From: Pseudomonas sp. PD9R
GTDB lineage: Bacteria > Pseudomonadota > Gammaproteobacteria > Pseudomonadales > Pseudomonadaceae
Direction: 5' to 3'
DNA length: 64,000 bases
Assembly (NCBI RefSeq): GCF_019200975.1
Contig: NZ_JAHTMR010000001.1
Location: 327,400 to 391,399 of the forward strand
Positions 17,493-27,544 of this stretch are shown piece by piece; the stretch's first letter is position 1; each line of letters opens with the position of its first letter. Made by a program: the position numbers and the translations under genes. The notes under the pieces are model-generated. The model was not told where the DNA came from and did not search any database. It worked only from the letters and a program-made list of their open reading frames with translations.

Positions 17493-18521
17493 ATGTATCG
17501 CTGTGCCCAGAAACTGCACCATTTGCTTCGGAGCCTGCTGCTTTTGTCCCTGATTACCGCAACCAGCGCCCAGGCGGCGGAAAAGATCGACCTGATTATC
17601 GACACCGATCCGGGGGCAGACGACGTGGTTGCGTTGTTGTTTGCGCTGGCATCGCCGGATGAACTGAACATTCGCGCGTTGACCACCGTGGCTGGCAACG
17701 TACGACTGGACAAGACATCACGCAACGCTCGACTGGCCCGTGAATGGGCAGGGCGCGAAGACGTGCCGGTGTATGCCGGGGCGCCGAAACCGCTGATGCG
17801 CACGCCAATCTATGCCGAAGACATTCATGGCAAAGAAGGTTTGTCGGGTATTGCGGTACATGAACCGAAAAAAGGACTGGCCAAGGGCAGTGCAGTCGAT
17901 TATCTGATCGACACCTTGACGACGGCCAAGCCTCACAGCATCACCATTGCGATACTGGGTCCACAGACCAATCTGGCCTTGGCGCTAATCCAGCAGCCTG
18001 AAATCGTTCAAGGCATCAAGGAAGTGGTGGTCATGGGAGGTGCGCACTTTAACGGTGGCAACATTACGCCTGTCGCCGAGTTCAACCTGTTCGCCGATCC
18101 ACAGGCTGCCGAGGTGGTGCTCAAGAGCGGCGTCAAGCTGACCTACCTACCGCTGGACGTAACCCACAAGATCCTCACCAGCGACGCGCGACTGAAGCAG
18201 ATCGCTGCGCTGAACAACAACGCCAGCAAACTGGTGGGCGATATTCTGAATGAATACATCAGGGGCGATATGGAGCGCTATGGCATCCCGGGCGGCCCGG
18301 TGCATGACGCGACGGTTATCGCTTATTTGCTCAAGCCGAAGCTGTTTAGCGGTCGTTCGGTCAACATGGTGATCGACAGTCGCGAAGGTCCGACCTTCGG
18401 TCAAACCATTGTCGATTGGTATGACGGTCTGAAGGCGCCGAAAAATGCGTTTTGGATTGAAAGCGGCGATGCGCAGGGCTTTTTCGATCTGCTGACCGAG
18501 CGTCTGGCTCGTCTCAAGTAG
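17493..18521 (+). CDS. Exported inosine/uridine-preferring nucleoside hydrolase
   Basis: The 342-aa precursor starts with a signal peptide (basic region, LLLLSLITATSAQA-AEK), so the enzyme is periplasmic. The mature N-terminus has the calcium-binding signature IDTDPGADDVVALLFAL, with two Asp after DTD. VMGGAHFNGGNITPVAEFN and the late GPVHDATVIAYLL complete the ribose and calcium site. It cleaves nucleosides to base plus ribose. Lying 43 bp behind rbsD, it would feed ribose to the transporter encoded upstream. The ATG at 17493 follows AAGGAG. The 3' end overlaps the opposite small gene by 8 bp. Confidence 0.92.
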   Translation: MYRCAQKLHHLLRSLLLLSLITATSAQAAEKIDLIIDTDPGADDVVALLFALASPDELNIRALTTVAGNVRLDKTSRNARLAREWAGREDVPVYAGAPKPLMRTPIYAEDIHGKEGLSGIAVHEPKKGLAKGSAVDYLIDTLTTAKPHSITIAILGPQTNLALALIQQPEIVQGIKEVVVMGGAHFNGGNITPVAEFNLFADPQAAEVVLKSGVKLTYLPLDVTHKILTSDARLKQIAALNNNASKLVGDILNEYIRGDMERYGIPGGPVHDATVIAYLLKPKLFSGRSVNMVIDSREGPTFGQTIVDWYDGLKAPKNAFWIESGDAQGFFDLLTERLARLK

Positions 18522-18714
18522 GCTCGGCACCGTGGTTCGTCGGGTATTTTTCGAAAATCTGCTCGATAAAGGACTGGGCGGCTTCAGTCCCCAGCTCCTT
18601 GACCAGTAAATCGATTCCGATGATTGCAAGCTCTGCCGGACTGCCAGGGCTGTAAGAGCTGTGGCCATCTGGCCACTTGGCGTTAATGGCGGCGTCGATG
18701 CTTACGGTGGTCAT
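18514..18714 (-). CDS. Hypothetical 66-aa protein
   Basis: The frame starts at ATG 18714 (MTTVSIDAAINAKWPDGHSS) and gives an acidic, probably helical small protein (IIGIDLLVKELGTEAAQSFI, then a EQIF helix). No family is recognised. Its tail overlaps the nucleoside hydrolase gene by 8 bp in convergent orientation. Codon use looks like that of its neighbours, which supports a real gene, but the ribosome site is weak. Confidence 0.5.
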   Translation of the reverse strand: MTTVSIDAAINAKWPDGHSSYSPGSPAELAIIGIDLLVKELGTEAAQSFIEQIFEKYPTNHGAEPT

Positions 18715-18847
18715 GATGGCGCTCGTGCAGTCGGGGAGGGGCTGTATGCGAGTTAACCATTTTTGCGCGGCATTTGGCACTCCGACTTAGGCATGGTTGA
18801 AGGGCTATGCGACACTTGGTCTTTGATGACCTCTCAAGGACTGCGCT

Positions 18848-19153
18848 GTGCAGATTGATTTGAATACCCCTGACGGCTTGACCGTAGAGGCCGTACGCCA
18901 GCTGCTGGCCGCGGCCAGTGACGATGAACACACTCAGTTGCGTGTGACCAAAGGCGGTATCGCCTATATTTCATCGGGTGTCGTCGGTGGCACCGATATC
19001 GACGGCTTGCTGTTTCGCCTGGAGACGTGGGCCAAGGGGTCGGGCTATGTCGGACGGGTCGCGGCCAGTGACGAAGTCTGGGTCATGCAGATCTTCAATG
19101 CGCTGAAACAGAACTGGCCGAAACCAGCCTTCGACTACATCGACATCTACTGA
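18848..19153 (+). CDS. Hypothetical 101-aa protein
   Basis: The GTG start at 18848 follows AAGGA and gives MQIDLNTPDGLTVEAVRQLL. The product is soluble, with an alpha-beta pattern ending in a region rich in Trp and Tyr. It resembles small conserved proteobacterial proteins of unknown function. No domain could be named. It appears to be a single gene divergent from the 66-aa gene. Confidence 0.6.
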   Translation: MQIDLNTPDGLTVEAVRQLLAAASDDEHTQLRVTKGGIAYISSGVVGGTDIDGLLFRLETWAKGSGYVGRVAASDEVWVMQIFNALKQNWPKPAFDYIDIY

Positions 19154-19320
19154 TGCACTGTTCATATTCAGACACGATTGAAGCATGAGGGGAGGGCGTT
19201 GCTCAGGCAAACTCGCCGTTTGTCTGCCGCGACGGGTCTGTTCCCAGAACGCTCTGTGAAACCAAACGCCAGATTGGCGGTCGCACGATTTCAGCTTAAC
19301 TATCGGAAAAAGGAGGCTTC

Positions 19321-19641
19321 ATGCCTTGGAAGCTCGCGTCATTGGGTACTTTATTGGCCATTGCCACACTGGCCGGTTGCAGCTCTGCCAGCACCGATTC
19401 GGCAACTGACCCTGTAGCGACGACTGACACAGGTCACAGCCGTTGTGAGGCAAAAGCCGCTGAATTTACCATTGGCAAAACCGCTTCGCCTGAATTGCTG
19501 GAGCAGGCGCGTACACGTGCAGGCGCACAGAACGCCCGGTTCCTGTTGCCTAACGATATGGTCACTCTGGAGTACCGCTCAGATCGGCTTAACTTGAACA
19601 CCGACGCCAACAAAGTCGTCATGCGCGTCAACTGCGGCTGA
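19321..19641 (+). CDS. Peptidase inhibitor I78-like lipoprotein
   Basis: The 106-aa protein has a lipoprotein signal ending in LAGC, so it should be lipid-anchored. The mature domain shows the I78 (elastase inhibitor) layout: C-x-A-x-AAEFTIGKTAS, then LLEQARTRAGAQNARFLLPN, MVTLEYRSDRLNL and a closing VMRVNCG. Such inhibitors are thought to protect the periplasm from serine proteases. The ATG at 19321 follows AAGGAGG. A strong terminator follows. Confidence 0.8.
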   Translation: MPWKLASLGTLLAIATLAGCSSASTDSATDPVATTDTGHSRCEAKAAEFTIGKTASPELLEQARTRAGAQNARFLLPNDMVTLEYRSDRLNLNTDANKVVMRVNCG

Positions 19642-19663
19642 TCGCTAAGCTTTAGCGTCACCC

Positions 19664-19697
19664 ATAAAAAACCCCGTCACATGGACGGGGTTTTTTT
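19664..19697. terminator. Bidirectional rho-independent terminator
   Basis: AAAAAACCCCGTC and GACGGGGTTTTTTT form a strong stem between the convergent I78 lipoprotein and cold-shock genes, with A and T tracts serving both directions. Confidence 0.92.
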
Positions 19698-19711
19698 AGT
19701 GCGCCTGGAAA

Positions 19712-19924
19712 TTACTCTGGGCGAACTTGAGCAGCTTGCATACCCTTTTGGCCTTTCTCAGCCACGAAGGAAACGGTTTGGCCTTCTTTCAGGCTTTTGA
19801 AACCGTCGCTTTCGATAGCTTTGAAGTGTACGAACAGGTCGTCACCGCCACCTTGAGGAGTGATGAAGCCGAAGCCTTTTTCATCGTTGAACCATTTAAC
19901 GGTGCCGGTTTGGCGATTAGACAT
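19712..19924 (-). CDS. CspA-family cold-shock protein
   Basis: The 70-aa protein is a single cold-shock domain with both RNA-binding motifs: RNP1 KGFGFITPQ and RNP2 LFVHFKAI. It binds single-stranded RNA and melts secondary structure. The ATG at 19924 follows TTGGAGATACACC. The frame stays open further upstream, but the canonical N-terminus [14 protein letters not shown] starts here. A long AT-rich untranslated stretch upstream is typical of regulated cold-shock mRNAs. Which of the several Pseudomonas paralogues it is (CapB- or CspA-like) is left open. Confidence 0.95.
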   Translation of the reverse strand: MSNRQTGTVKWFNDEKGFGFITPQGGGDDLFVHFKAIESDGFKSLKEGQTVSFVAEKGQKGMQAAQVRPE

Positions 19925-20216
19925 GGTGTATCTCCAAGAAACATATATTTTCAGTAGTACTGTGCTGCTCAGGCCAACTGGGCACACCGGGGTATCATAG
20001 TCGAAATGTTCGCTTTGGGAGCCCCCCGCGGGTGCTGTTTGCCCTACAGTTGCACATTCTTTGTTGCCTGATATCGCTGAAAGCCCCGTTTTAAAAGGCT
20101 TTCAGCCAAAAGTGAAGACGATAAAAAAAGCTGTAAAAGCTGCATAAATTGTCCAAAAAAGCGGATTTCAGGGGCTTTTCGCTAGCTGAAAACGCTTTTT
20201 CAGCGCCTTGCAGAGC
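19925..20216. other. Upstream region of the cold-shock gene with stem-loops
   Basis: Two hairpins are visible: CTGAAAGCC / GGCTTTCAG near 20077-20104, and the perfect GCTGAAAA-CGCT-TTTTCAGC at 20185-20204 just past the stop of the next minus-strand gene, which probably ends that transcript. The rest is AT-rich leader or promoter DNA for the cold-shock gene. No coding gene is seen. Confidence 0.5.
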
Positions 20217-20519
20217 TTATTTTTTCTCTGTGCTATTGGCCTTGCACTTGGAAATCTGGGTCAAAGCCTGTTGCTGTAGTTCTTTACTGGCCGTGTTGTT
20301 CATCAGGGATTGAAGGTCCTTGGCCGGGTACGATTTGATCGCGTCGGCACCGCATGCGCAGTGAGCTTTGGCCGCCGCGTCGCCAATCTGCTGCGCAGCC
20401 GCAGGGACGCACTGCGCCATATACTTCTCGCGCTCGCCCTTTGGCCATTCTGCGTGGGCGGCCAGCGGCAACAGCAGAACGATGGGTGCGACTACAGCGA
20501 ATAAACGATTCAGACGCAT
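20217..20519 (-). CDS. Small periplasmic protein of unknown function
   Basis: The 100-aa precursor starts at ATG 20519 behind AAGGAGCATCTCAGC. It has a signal peptide (MRLNRLFAVVAPIVLLLPLA, cleavage near AHA-EW). The mature part has four cysteines in a CxxxxA...CACG...KC pattern, suggesting two disulfides, and helical segments (YMAQCVPAAAQQIGDAAAKA). It resembles short secreted Pseudomonas proteins with no known role. Confidence 0.65.
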   Translation of the reverse strand: MRLNRLFAVVAPIVLLLPLAAHAEWPKGEREKYMAQCVPAAAQQIGDAAAKAHCACGADAIKSYPAKDLQSLMNNTASKELQQQALTQISKCKANSTEKK

Positions 20520-20893
20520 GCTGAGATGCTCCTTGTGGGTCAATGTCTTGTTATCTGAGGGGTAAAGCGGGGTTCAAGTTCAGCACTCTGTCATAAAAAC
20601 ACCTGATTTGCCCCGGCAGAAAACCGCGGTTCCGCTGTGACCGTTCATCTGTGCTAGCATGCCTCGCTCGGGCGTTTGCAGGCTCCGGTTGACCTTCAGT
20701 CCCGGCCGCGGTGAATGCGCGAATAACCCTGATTTGAATCCCAGTCACTCTGGTTCGGTTTTCCGGTTGGCCGCAAGGCTCCTGCCGCTGTAAGGCAGGC
20801 GTTCGTCATTGAATGGCCTGGATCGGATCTTGTACTGGCTCATCCCAACCCACGTGACCTTTGGTAGGGGTCACCACTAGGAGAGGAGGCGCC
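20520..20893. other. Leader and promoter region of thrS
   Basis: About 370 bp lies between the divergent small periplasmic protein and thrS. A hairpin CCTGCCGCTGTAAGGCAGG lies near 20781-20799. The anticodon-like hairpin at 20854-20874 is described separately. Promoter boxes could not be fixed with confidence. Confidence 0.5.
20854..20874 (+). promoter_or_regulatory. Putative thrS translational operator mimicking the tRNA-Thr(GGU) anticodon arm
   Basis: The RNA hairpin has stem GUGACC / GGUCAC, closed by a U-G pair, and the 7-nt loop UUGGUAG. In tRNA numbering the loop reads U32 U33 G34 G35 U36 A37 G38: the invariant U33, the threonine anticodon GGU and a purine at 37. It lies 20-40 nt upstream of the thrS ATG, directly before the GGAGAGGAGG ribosome site. 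E. coli ThrRS is known to bind an anticodon-like hairpin in this position on its own mRNA. The same use here is inferred. Confidence 0.6.
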
Positions 20894-22816
20894 ATGCCAA
20901 CTATTACTCTTCCCGACGGCAGTCAACGTTCATTCGATCACCCGGTCTCCATCGCCGAAGTCGCCGCATCTATTGGCGCAGGTCTGGCCAAAGCCACCGT
21001 GGCCGGCAAGGTCAATGGCAAGCTGGCTGATGCCAGCGACATCATCGACAGCGACGCTACGCTGCAAATCATTACGCCAAAGGATGAAGAGGGGCTGGAG
21101 ATCATTCGCCACTCTTGCGCCCACCTGGTTGGCCACGCGGTCAAGCAGCTGTACCCGACGGCCAAAATGGTCATCGGTCCGGTCATTGACGAAGGTTTCT
21201 ATTACGACATCGCCTTCGAGCGTCCTTTCACCCCGGACGACCTGGCGGCCATCGAACAGCGCATGCAGCAGCTGATCGAAAAAGATTACGACGTGATCAA
21301 GAAAGTCACTCCGCGCGCCGAAGTGATCGAAGTGTTCACGGCCCGTGGCGAAGACTACAAGCTGCGCCTGGTCGAGGACATGCCGAACGAACAGGCCATG
21401 GGCCTGTACTATCACGAAGAATACGTCGACATGTGCCGCGGCCCGCACGTACCGAACACACGCTTCCTGAAATCCTTCAAGCTGACCAAGTTGTCTGGCG
21501 CCTACTGGCGTGGCGATGCCAAGAACGAGCAGTTGCAGCGCGTTTATGGCACCGCGTGGGCCGACAAGAAGCAGCTGGCGGCTTATATCCAGCGCATCGA
21601 AGAAGCTGAAAAGCGCGATCACCGCAAGATCGGCAAGCGCCTGGGCCTGTTCCACACCCAGGAAGAGTCGCCGGGCATGGTGTTCTGGCACCCGAACGGC
21701 TGGACTCTGTATCAGGTTCTCGAGCAGTACATGCGCAAGGTTCAGCGCGACAACGGTTACCTGGAGATCAAAACTCCCCAGGTCGTTGACCGCAGTCTTT
21801 GGGAGAAATCCGGGCACTGGGCCAACTACGCCGACAACATGTTCACCACTCAGTCGGAAAACCGCGACTACGCCATCAAGCCAATGAACTGCCCTTGCCA
21901 CGTGCAGGTGTTCAACCAGGGCCTGAAGAGCTACCGCGAGTTGCCGATGCGTCTGGCCGAATTCGGTGCTTGCCACCGTAACGAGCCGTCGGGAGCGTTG
22001 CACGGCATCATGCGGGTGCGTGCATTCACTCAGGATGACGCCCATATCTTCTGCACTGAAGAGCAAATGCAGGCCGAATCCGCTGCGTTTATCAAGCTGA
22101 CCATGGACGTTTACGCCGACTTCGGCTTTAAAGACGTCGAAATGAAGCTATCCACTCGTCCGGAAAAACGCGTTGGTTCCGACGAGCTTTGGGATCGTGC
22201 CGAAGCGGCATTGGCTGCAGCCCTTGATAGTGCTGGCCTGCCGTACGATCTACAGCCGGGTGAGGGCGCGTTCTACGGTCCGAAGATCGAGTTCTCGTTG
22301 AAAGATTGCCTCGGTCGCGTCTGGCAGTGTGGTACCCTGCAGCTCGATTTTAACCTGCCTGTACGTCTGGGAGCCGAATACGTCTCCGAAGACAACAGTC
22401 GCAAGCACCCGGTTATGTTGCATCGGGCGATCCTGGGCTCCTTCGAACGTTTCGTCGGAATCCTGATTGAGCACTACGAGGGTGCGTTCCCCGCGTGGCT
22501 GGCTCCGACTCAGGCAGTGATCATGAATATCACTGACAAGCAGGCTGATTTCGCCGCTGAAGTTGAAAAAACTCTCAACGAAAGCGGATTTCGTGCCAAG
22601 TCTGACTTGAGAAATGAAAAGATCGGCTTTAAAATCCGCGAGCATACTTTGCTCAAGGTTCCCTATCTCTTGGTTATCGGAGATCGGGAAGTCGAGATGC
22701 AGACTGTCGCTGTGCGTACTCGTGAAGGTGCTGACCTGGGCTCGATGCCCGTCGCCCAGTTCGCTGAGTTTCTCGCGCAAGCGGTTTCCCGGCGTGGTCG
22801 CCCAGATTCGGAGTAA
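20894..22816 (+). CDS. thrS: Threonyl-tRNA synthetase
   Basis: The 640-aa class II synthetase has the standard order. An N-terminal TGS domain ([18 protein letters not shown]) is followed by the editing domain with [14 protein letters not shown] and the [13 protein letters not shown] motif. The catalytic core has [11 protein letters not shown] with the zinc-binding Cys and the motif 2 region [20 protein letters not shown]. The C-terminal anticodon-binding domain ends the protein. It charges tRNA-Thr and edits Ser-tRNA-Thr. The ATG at 20894 follows GGAGAGGAGG, giving the usual 640-residue length. The stop overlaps the first possible infC start codon. Confidence 0.98.
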   Translation: MPTITLPDGSQRSFDHPVSIAEVAASIGAGLAKATVAGKVNGKLADASDIIDSDATLQIITPKDEEGLEIIRHSCAHLVGHAVKQLYPTAKMVIGPVIDEGFYYDIAFERPFTPDDLAAIEQRMQQLIEKDYDVIKKVTPRAEVIEVFTARGEDYKLRLVEDMPNEQAMGLYYHEEYVDMCRGPHVPNTRFLKSFKLTKLSGAYWRGDAKNEQLQRVYGTAWADKKQLAAYIQRIEEAEKRDHRKIGKRLGLFHTQEESPGMVFWHPNGWTLYQVLEQYMRKVQRDNGYLEIKTPQVVDRSLWEKSGHWANYADNMFTTQSENRDYAIKPMNCPCHVQVFNQGLKSYRELPMRLAEFGACHRNEPSGALHGIMRVRAFTQDDAHIFCTEEQMQAESAAFIKLTMDVYADFGFKDVEMKLSTRPEKRVGSDELWDRAEAALAAALDSAGLPYDLQPGEGAFYGPKIEFSLKDCLGRVWQCGTLQLDFNLPVRLGAEYVSEDNSRKHPVMLHRAILGSFERFVGILIEHYEGAFPAWLAPTQAVIMNITDKQADFAAEVEKTLNESGFRAKSDLRNEKIGFKIREHTLLKVPYLLVIGDREVEMQTVAVRTREGADLGSMPVAQFAEFLAQAVSRRGRPDSE

Positions 22817-23367
22817 TTATTATTAAGCGTGAAATGAGACAAGATAAACGAGCTGCACCGAAAGCCCCGATCAACGAGAATATCTCGGCACGCGAGGTTC
22901 GGTTAATTGGGGCTGAGGGCGAGCAGCTTGGGATTGTGTCAATTGAAGACGCGCTTCTTAAGGCTGAAGAGGCCAAGCTGGATCTGGTGGAAATTTCCGC
23001 CGATGCAGTACCCCCTGTTTGCAAACTGATGGACTACGGCAAGTCGATCTTCGAAAAGAAGAAGCAGGTTGCTGCGGCCAAGAAAAACCAGAAGCAGATT
23101 CAGGTTAAAGAAATCAAGTTTCGTCCAGGGACGGAGGAAGGGGATTACCAGGTAAAACTGCGCAACCTGGTACGTTTCCTGAGTGACGGGGACAGGGCCA
23201 AGGTATCCTTGCGATTCCGTGGCCGTGAGATGGCCCACCAGGAGCTGGGGATGGAACTCCTCAAGCGAGTTGAAGGTGACTTGCTCGAGTACGGTTCGGT
23301 CGAACAGCATCCTAAGATGGAAGGACGCCAGCTGATTATGGTCATCGCCCCGAAAAAGAAGAAGTAA
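22816..23367 (+). CDS. infC: Translation initiation factor IF-3, non-canonical ATT start
   Basis: IF-3 binds the 30S subunit, prevents premature 50S joining and rejects non-AUG starts. The N domain ([20 protein letters not shown]) and C domain ([20 protein letters not shown]...[17 protein letters not shown]) are complete. Upstream of an internal ATG at 22834 lie three consecutive ATT codons (22816, 22819, 22822) followed by KREMRQDKR, the conserved IF-3 N-terminus. As in E. coli, ATT is therefore the probable start, which makes translation self-limiting. The 22816 start gives 183 aa as in other pseudomonads. The GGAG at 22810-22813 is better spaced for 22819 or 22822. Confidence 0.95.
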   Translation: MIIKREMRQDKRAAPKAPINENISAREVRLIGAEGEQLGIVSIEDALLKAEEAKLDLVEISADAVPPVCKLMDYGKSIFEKKKQVAAAKKNQKQIQVKEIKFRPGTEEGDYQVKLRNLVRFLSDGDRAKVSLRFRGREMAHQELGMELLKRVEGDLLEYGSVEQHPKMEGRQLIMVIAPKKKK

Positions 23368-23427
23368 TCAACAGGGCACGGCAGGCCTTCTGATTATGTT
23401 TATCAACTGAATGCGGAGTATCCGAAC

Positions 23428-23622
23428 ATGCCAAAAATGAAGACCAAAAGTGGTGCTGCTAAGCGGTTTCTGAAAACTGCTAACGGTATCAAGCACAAGC
23501 ACGCTTTCAAGAGCCACATCCTGACCAAAATGTCGACCAAGCGTAAGCGTCAACTGCGCGGTAGCAGCTTGCTGCATCCGTCTGACGTGGCAAAAGTCGA
23601 GCGCATGCTGCGCCTTCGTTAA
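23428..23622 (+). CDS. rpmI: 50S ribosomal protein L35
   Basis: The 64-aa basic protein has the full L35 sequence pattern ([51 protein letters not shown]). It is a structural part of the large subunit. It sits in the conserved infC-rpmI-rplT order, where L20 is known in E. coli to repress rpmI and rplT translation. The start follows GCGGAG. Confidence 0.98.
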   Translation: MPKMKTKSGAAKRFLKTANGIKHKHAFKSHILTKMSTKRKRQLRGSSLLHPSDVAKVERMLRLR

Positions 23623-23650
23623 TTTTAGTCAAGAATAGAGGAAGTAACTC

Positions 23651-24007
23651 ATGGCTCGTGTAAAGCGTGGCGTCATTGCCCGTAAGCGTCACAAAAAAAT
23701 TCTGAAACTTGCTAAAGGCTACTACGGCGCACGCTCCCGCGTATTCCGTGTTGCCAAGCAAGCGGTAATCAAGGCAGGCCAATACGCCTACCGTGACCGT
23801 CGTCAGAAAAAACGTCAGTTCCGCGCTCTGTGGATCGCTCGTATCAACGCTGGTGCACGTATCAACGGTCTGTCCTACAGCCGTTTCATCGCCGGCCTGA
23901 AAAAAGCGTCCATCGAGATCGACCGTAAGGTTCTGGCTGATCTGGCAGTGAACGAAAAAGCGGCGTTTGCTGCGATTGTCGAGAAAGCTAAAGCCACCTT
24001 GGCTTAA
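23651..24007 (+). CDS. rplT: 50S ribosomal protein L20
   Basis: The 118-aa basic protein matches L20 throughout: an N-terminal long basic helix ([37 protein letters not shown]) and the globular domain with [20 protein letters not shown]. It is needed for early 50S assembly. The ATG at 23651 follows AGAGGAAG. A strong hairpin downstream separates the ribosomal part from pheS. Confidence 0.98.
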   Translation: MARVKRGVIARKRHKKILKLAKGYYGARSRVFRVAKQAVIKAGQYAYRDRRQKKRQFRALWIARINAGARINGLSYSRFIAGLKKASIEIDRKVLADLAVNEKAAFAAIVEKAKATLA

Positions 24008-24062
24008 GTACCCCCGACAGTCACCCGGCCTCACCTCTGTGGGGTCAGGTGTTAAACGTCAT

Positions 24063-25133
<1,071 letters not shown>

Positions 25134-25159
25134 TCGTAACGAATTCTTAGGAGAGCAGG

Positions 25160-27541
25160 ATGAAATTCAGTGAACAATGGCTGCGTGGCTGGGTTAGCCC
25201 GCAGGTAGGTCGCGACGAGCTGGTTGCTCGTCTGTCCATGGCCGGTCTTGAGGTCGATAGCGTTACCCCGGCCGCCGGTGTATTCAGTGGCGTGATCGTG
25301 GGCGAGGTGTTGAGCACCGAGCAGCACCCGGACGCCGATAAGCTGCGCGTATGCCAGGTCAGCAATGGCTCGGAGACTTTCCAGGTCGTTTGCGGAGCGC
25401 CGAACGTGCGCCCGGGCCTGAAAATCCCGTTCGCCACCATCGGTGCCGAACTGCCGGGCGACTTCAAAATCAAGAAAGCCAAGCTGCGTGGCGTTGAGTC
25501 CAACGGCATGCTGTGCTCGCAAGCCGAGCTGCAGGTTGGTGAAGGCAACGATGGCCTGATGGAATTGCCGGCCGATGCGCCGGTGGGTCAGGACATTCGT
25601 GAGTACTTGAACCTGGACGACGCCAGCATCGAGGTCGACCTGACTCCGAATCGTGGCGACTGCCTGTCCCTGGCCGGTCTGGCCCGTGAAGTCGGCGCGC
25701 TGTATGACGCCCAGGTCACTCGTCCGGTGGTTGTTACCGTTCCAGCTGTGCACGACGAAGTACGTTCGGTTGAAGTGCTGGCGTCGGCTGCCTGTCCGCG
25801 TTACCTGGGTCGTGTGATCCGTAACGTCGACCTGTCCAAGCCTACGCCGCTGTGGATGGTCGAGCGCCTGCGCCGTTCCGAAGTGCGTAGCATCGATGCT
25901 GCCGTCGACATCACCAACTACGTGATGCTGGAATTGGGTCAGCCGCTGCATGCGTTCGATCTCGCCGAAATCAATGGTGGTATCCGCGTTCGCATGGCCG
26001 AAGAAGGCGAGAAGCTGGTGCTGCTCGACGGTCAGGAAGTCAGCCTGCGTAGCGATACGCTGGTGATTGCTGACTACACCCGCGCTCTGGCAATCGCTGG
26101 CGTTATGGGTGGGGAGCATAGCGGTGTAAACACCGCGACCACTCGCGATATTTTCCTGGAAAGCGCGTTTTTCGATCAGATCGCCGTCGCTGGCAAGGCC
26201 CGTTCCTATGGCCTGCACACCGACGCCTCGCACCGCTATGAGCGTGGCGTGGATTGGCAGCTAGCCCGTGAAGCCATGGAGCGCGCCACTGGCCTGCTGC
26301 TGGAAATCACCGGTGGCGAAGCCGGCCCGATCATCGAAACCGTGAGCGAGCAGCACCTGCCGAAAGTCGCGCCGGTAACCCTGCGTGCGCAACGCATCAC
26401 CCAGATGCTGGGTATGGAAATGGATTCGGTCGAAGTTGAGCGCCTGCTCAAGGGCCTGGGCCTGACCGTTTCCGCCGATGGTGCAGGGCAGTGGCGCGTA
26501 GAAGTGCCGAGCCATCGCTTCGACATCAGCCTGGAAGTCGACCTGATCGAAGAATTGGCCCGTCTCTACGGTTACAACCGTCTGCCGGTTCGTTACCCGC
26601 AAGCGCGTCTGGCGCCGCAAGCCAAGGCTGAAGCACGTAGCGATCTGCCGGAGCTGCGCCGTCTGCTGGTTGCTCGTGGTTATCAGGAAGCGATTACCTA
26701 CAGCTTCATCGATCCGAAACAGTTCGAGCTGTTCAATCCGGGTGTTGAACCGTTGCTGCTGGCCAATCCGATTTCCAACGACATGGCTGCTATGCGCTCG
26801 TCCTTGTGGCCAGGCTTGGTCAAGGCGCTTCAGCACAACCTGAATCGTCAGCAGGATCGCGTGCGTCTGTTCGAAAGCGGTCTGCGTTTCGTGGGGCAGC
26901 TCGAAGGTCTGAAGCAAGAGCCGATGCTGGCAGGAGTGGTGTGCGGTAGCCGTCTGCCGGAAGGCTGGGCACAAGGTCGCGATGTCGTCGATTTCTTCGA
27001 CGTCAAGGCTGACGTGGAAGCGGTGCTGGGCTTTGCCGGTGCACTGGATGCCTTCACGTTTGTACCAGGCAAACACCCGGCATTGCATCCGGGTCAAACC
27101 GCTCGCATTGAGCGTGATGGTCGTCTGGTGGGGTTCGTTGGCGCGATTCACCCTGAATTGTCGAAAACGCTGGGCCTGGATCGTCCGGTATTCGTTTTTG
27201 AACTGGTTCTGGCGGAAGTGGCGTCGGGCAAAATGCCTAAATTCCACGAGTTATCGCGCTTTCCTGAAGTGCGTCGTGACCTGGCACTGATCGCGCACCA
27301 AGATGTTGCGGCCTCGGCTGTATTGGACGTAATCCGTGAAAATGCAGGCGAATGGCTGACAGACCTCAGGCTATTTGACGTGTATCAGGGTAAAGGTATT
27401 GATCCTGATAGAAAAAGCCTCGCAGTTGGCTTGACCTGGCAGCATCCATCGCGCACTCTTAATGACGATGAGGTGAATACTACGACGCAAAATATCCTCA
27501 CCTCGCTCGAACAAAGGTTGAACGCCACGTTAAGGAAGTGA
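25160..27541 (+). CDS. pheT: Phenylalanyl-tRNA synthetase, beta subunit
   Basis: The 793-aa beta subunit has the full domain order: an N-terminal OB-fold tRNA-binding domain (VGEVLSTEQHPDADKLRVCQ near residue 45) and the B3/B4 editing domain (AVDITNYVMLELGQPLHAFD near 250). A B5 domain, a pseudo-catalytic core, and a C-terminal anticodon-binding domain (KFHELSRFPEVRRDLALIAH) follow. It recognises tRNA-Phe and clears Tyr-tRNA-Phe. The ATG follows TAGGAGAGCAGG. ihfA begins 3 bp after its stop. Confidence 0.98.
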   Translation: MKFSEQWLRGWVSPQVGRDELVARLSMAGLEVDSVTPAAGVFSGVIVGEVLSTEQHPDADKLRVCQVSNGSETFQVVCGAPNVRPGLKIPFATIGAELPGDFKIKKAKLRGVESNGMLCSQAELQVGEGNDGLMELPADAPVGQDIREYLNLDDASIEVDLTPNRGDCLSLAGLAREVGALYDAQVTRPVVVTVPAVHDEVRSVEVLASAACPRYLGRVIRNVDLSKPTPLWMVERLRRSEVRSIDAAVDITNYVMLELGQPLHAFDLAEINGGIRVRMAEEGEKLVLLDGQEVSLRSDTLVIADYTRALAIAGVMGGEHSGVNTATTRDIFLESAFFDQIAVAGKARSYGLHTDASHRYERGVDWQLAREAMERATGLLLEITGGEAGPIIETVSEQHLPKVAPVTLRAQRITQMLGMEMDSVEVERLLKGLGLTVSADGAGQWRVEVPSHRFDISLEVDLIEELARLYGYNRLPVRYPQARLAPQAKAEARSDLPELRRLLVARGYQEAITYSFIDPKQFELFNPGVEPLLLANPISNDMAAMRSSLWPGLVKALQHNLNRQQDRVRLFESGLRFVGQLEGLKQEPMLAGVVCGSRLPEGWAQGRDVVDFFDVKADVEAVLGFAGALDAFTFVPGKHPALHPGQTARIERDGRLVGFVGAIHPELSKTLGLDRPVFVFELVLAEVASGKMPKFHELSRFPEVRRDLALIAHQDVAASAVLDVIRENAGEWLTDLRLFDVYQGKGIDPDRKSLAVGLTWQHPSRTLNDDEVNTTTQNILTSLEQRLNATLRK

Positions 27542-27544
27542 CGT

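Noticed and set aside
20781..20799. Hairpin CCTGCCGCTGTAAGGCAGG in the thrS leader as a riboswitch or terminator
   Set aside because: It is short, has no T tract and matches no riboswitch class I know. It may be part of the thrS operator but cannot be supported alone.
24008..24062. A leader peptide for phenylalanine attenuation ahead of pheS
   Set aside because: No short frame with a run of Phe codons lies before the hairpin, so classical attenuation is not supported.
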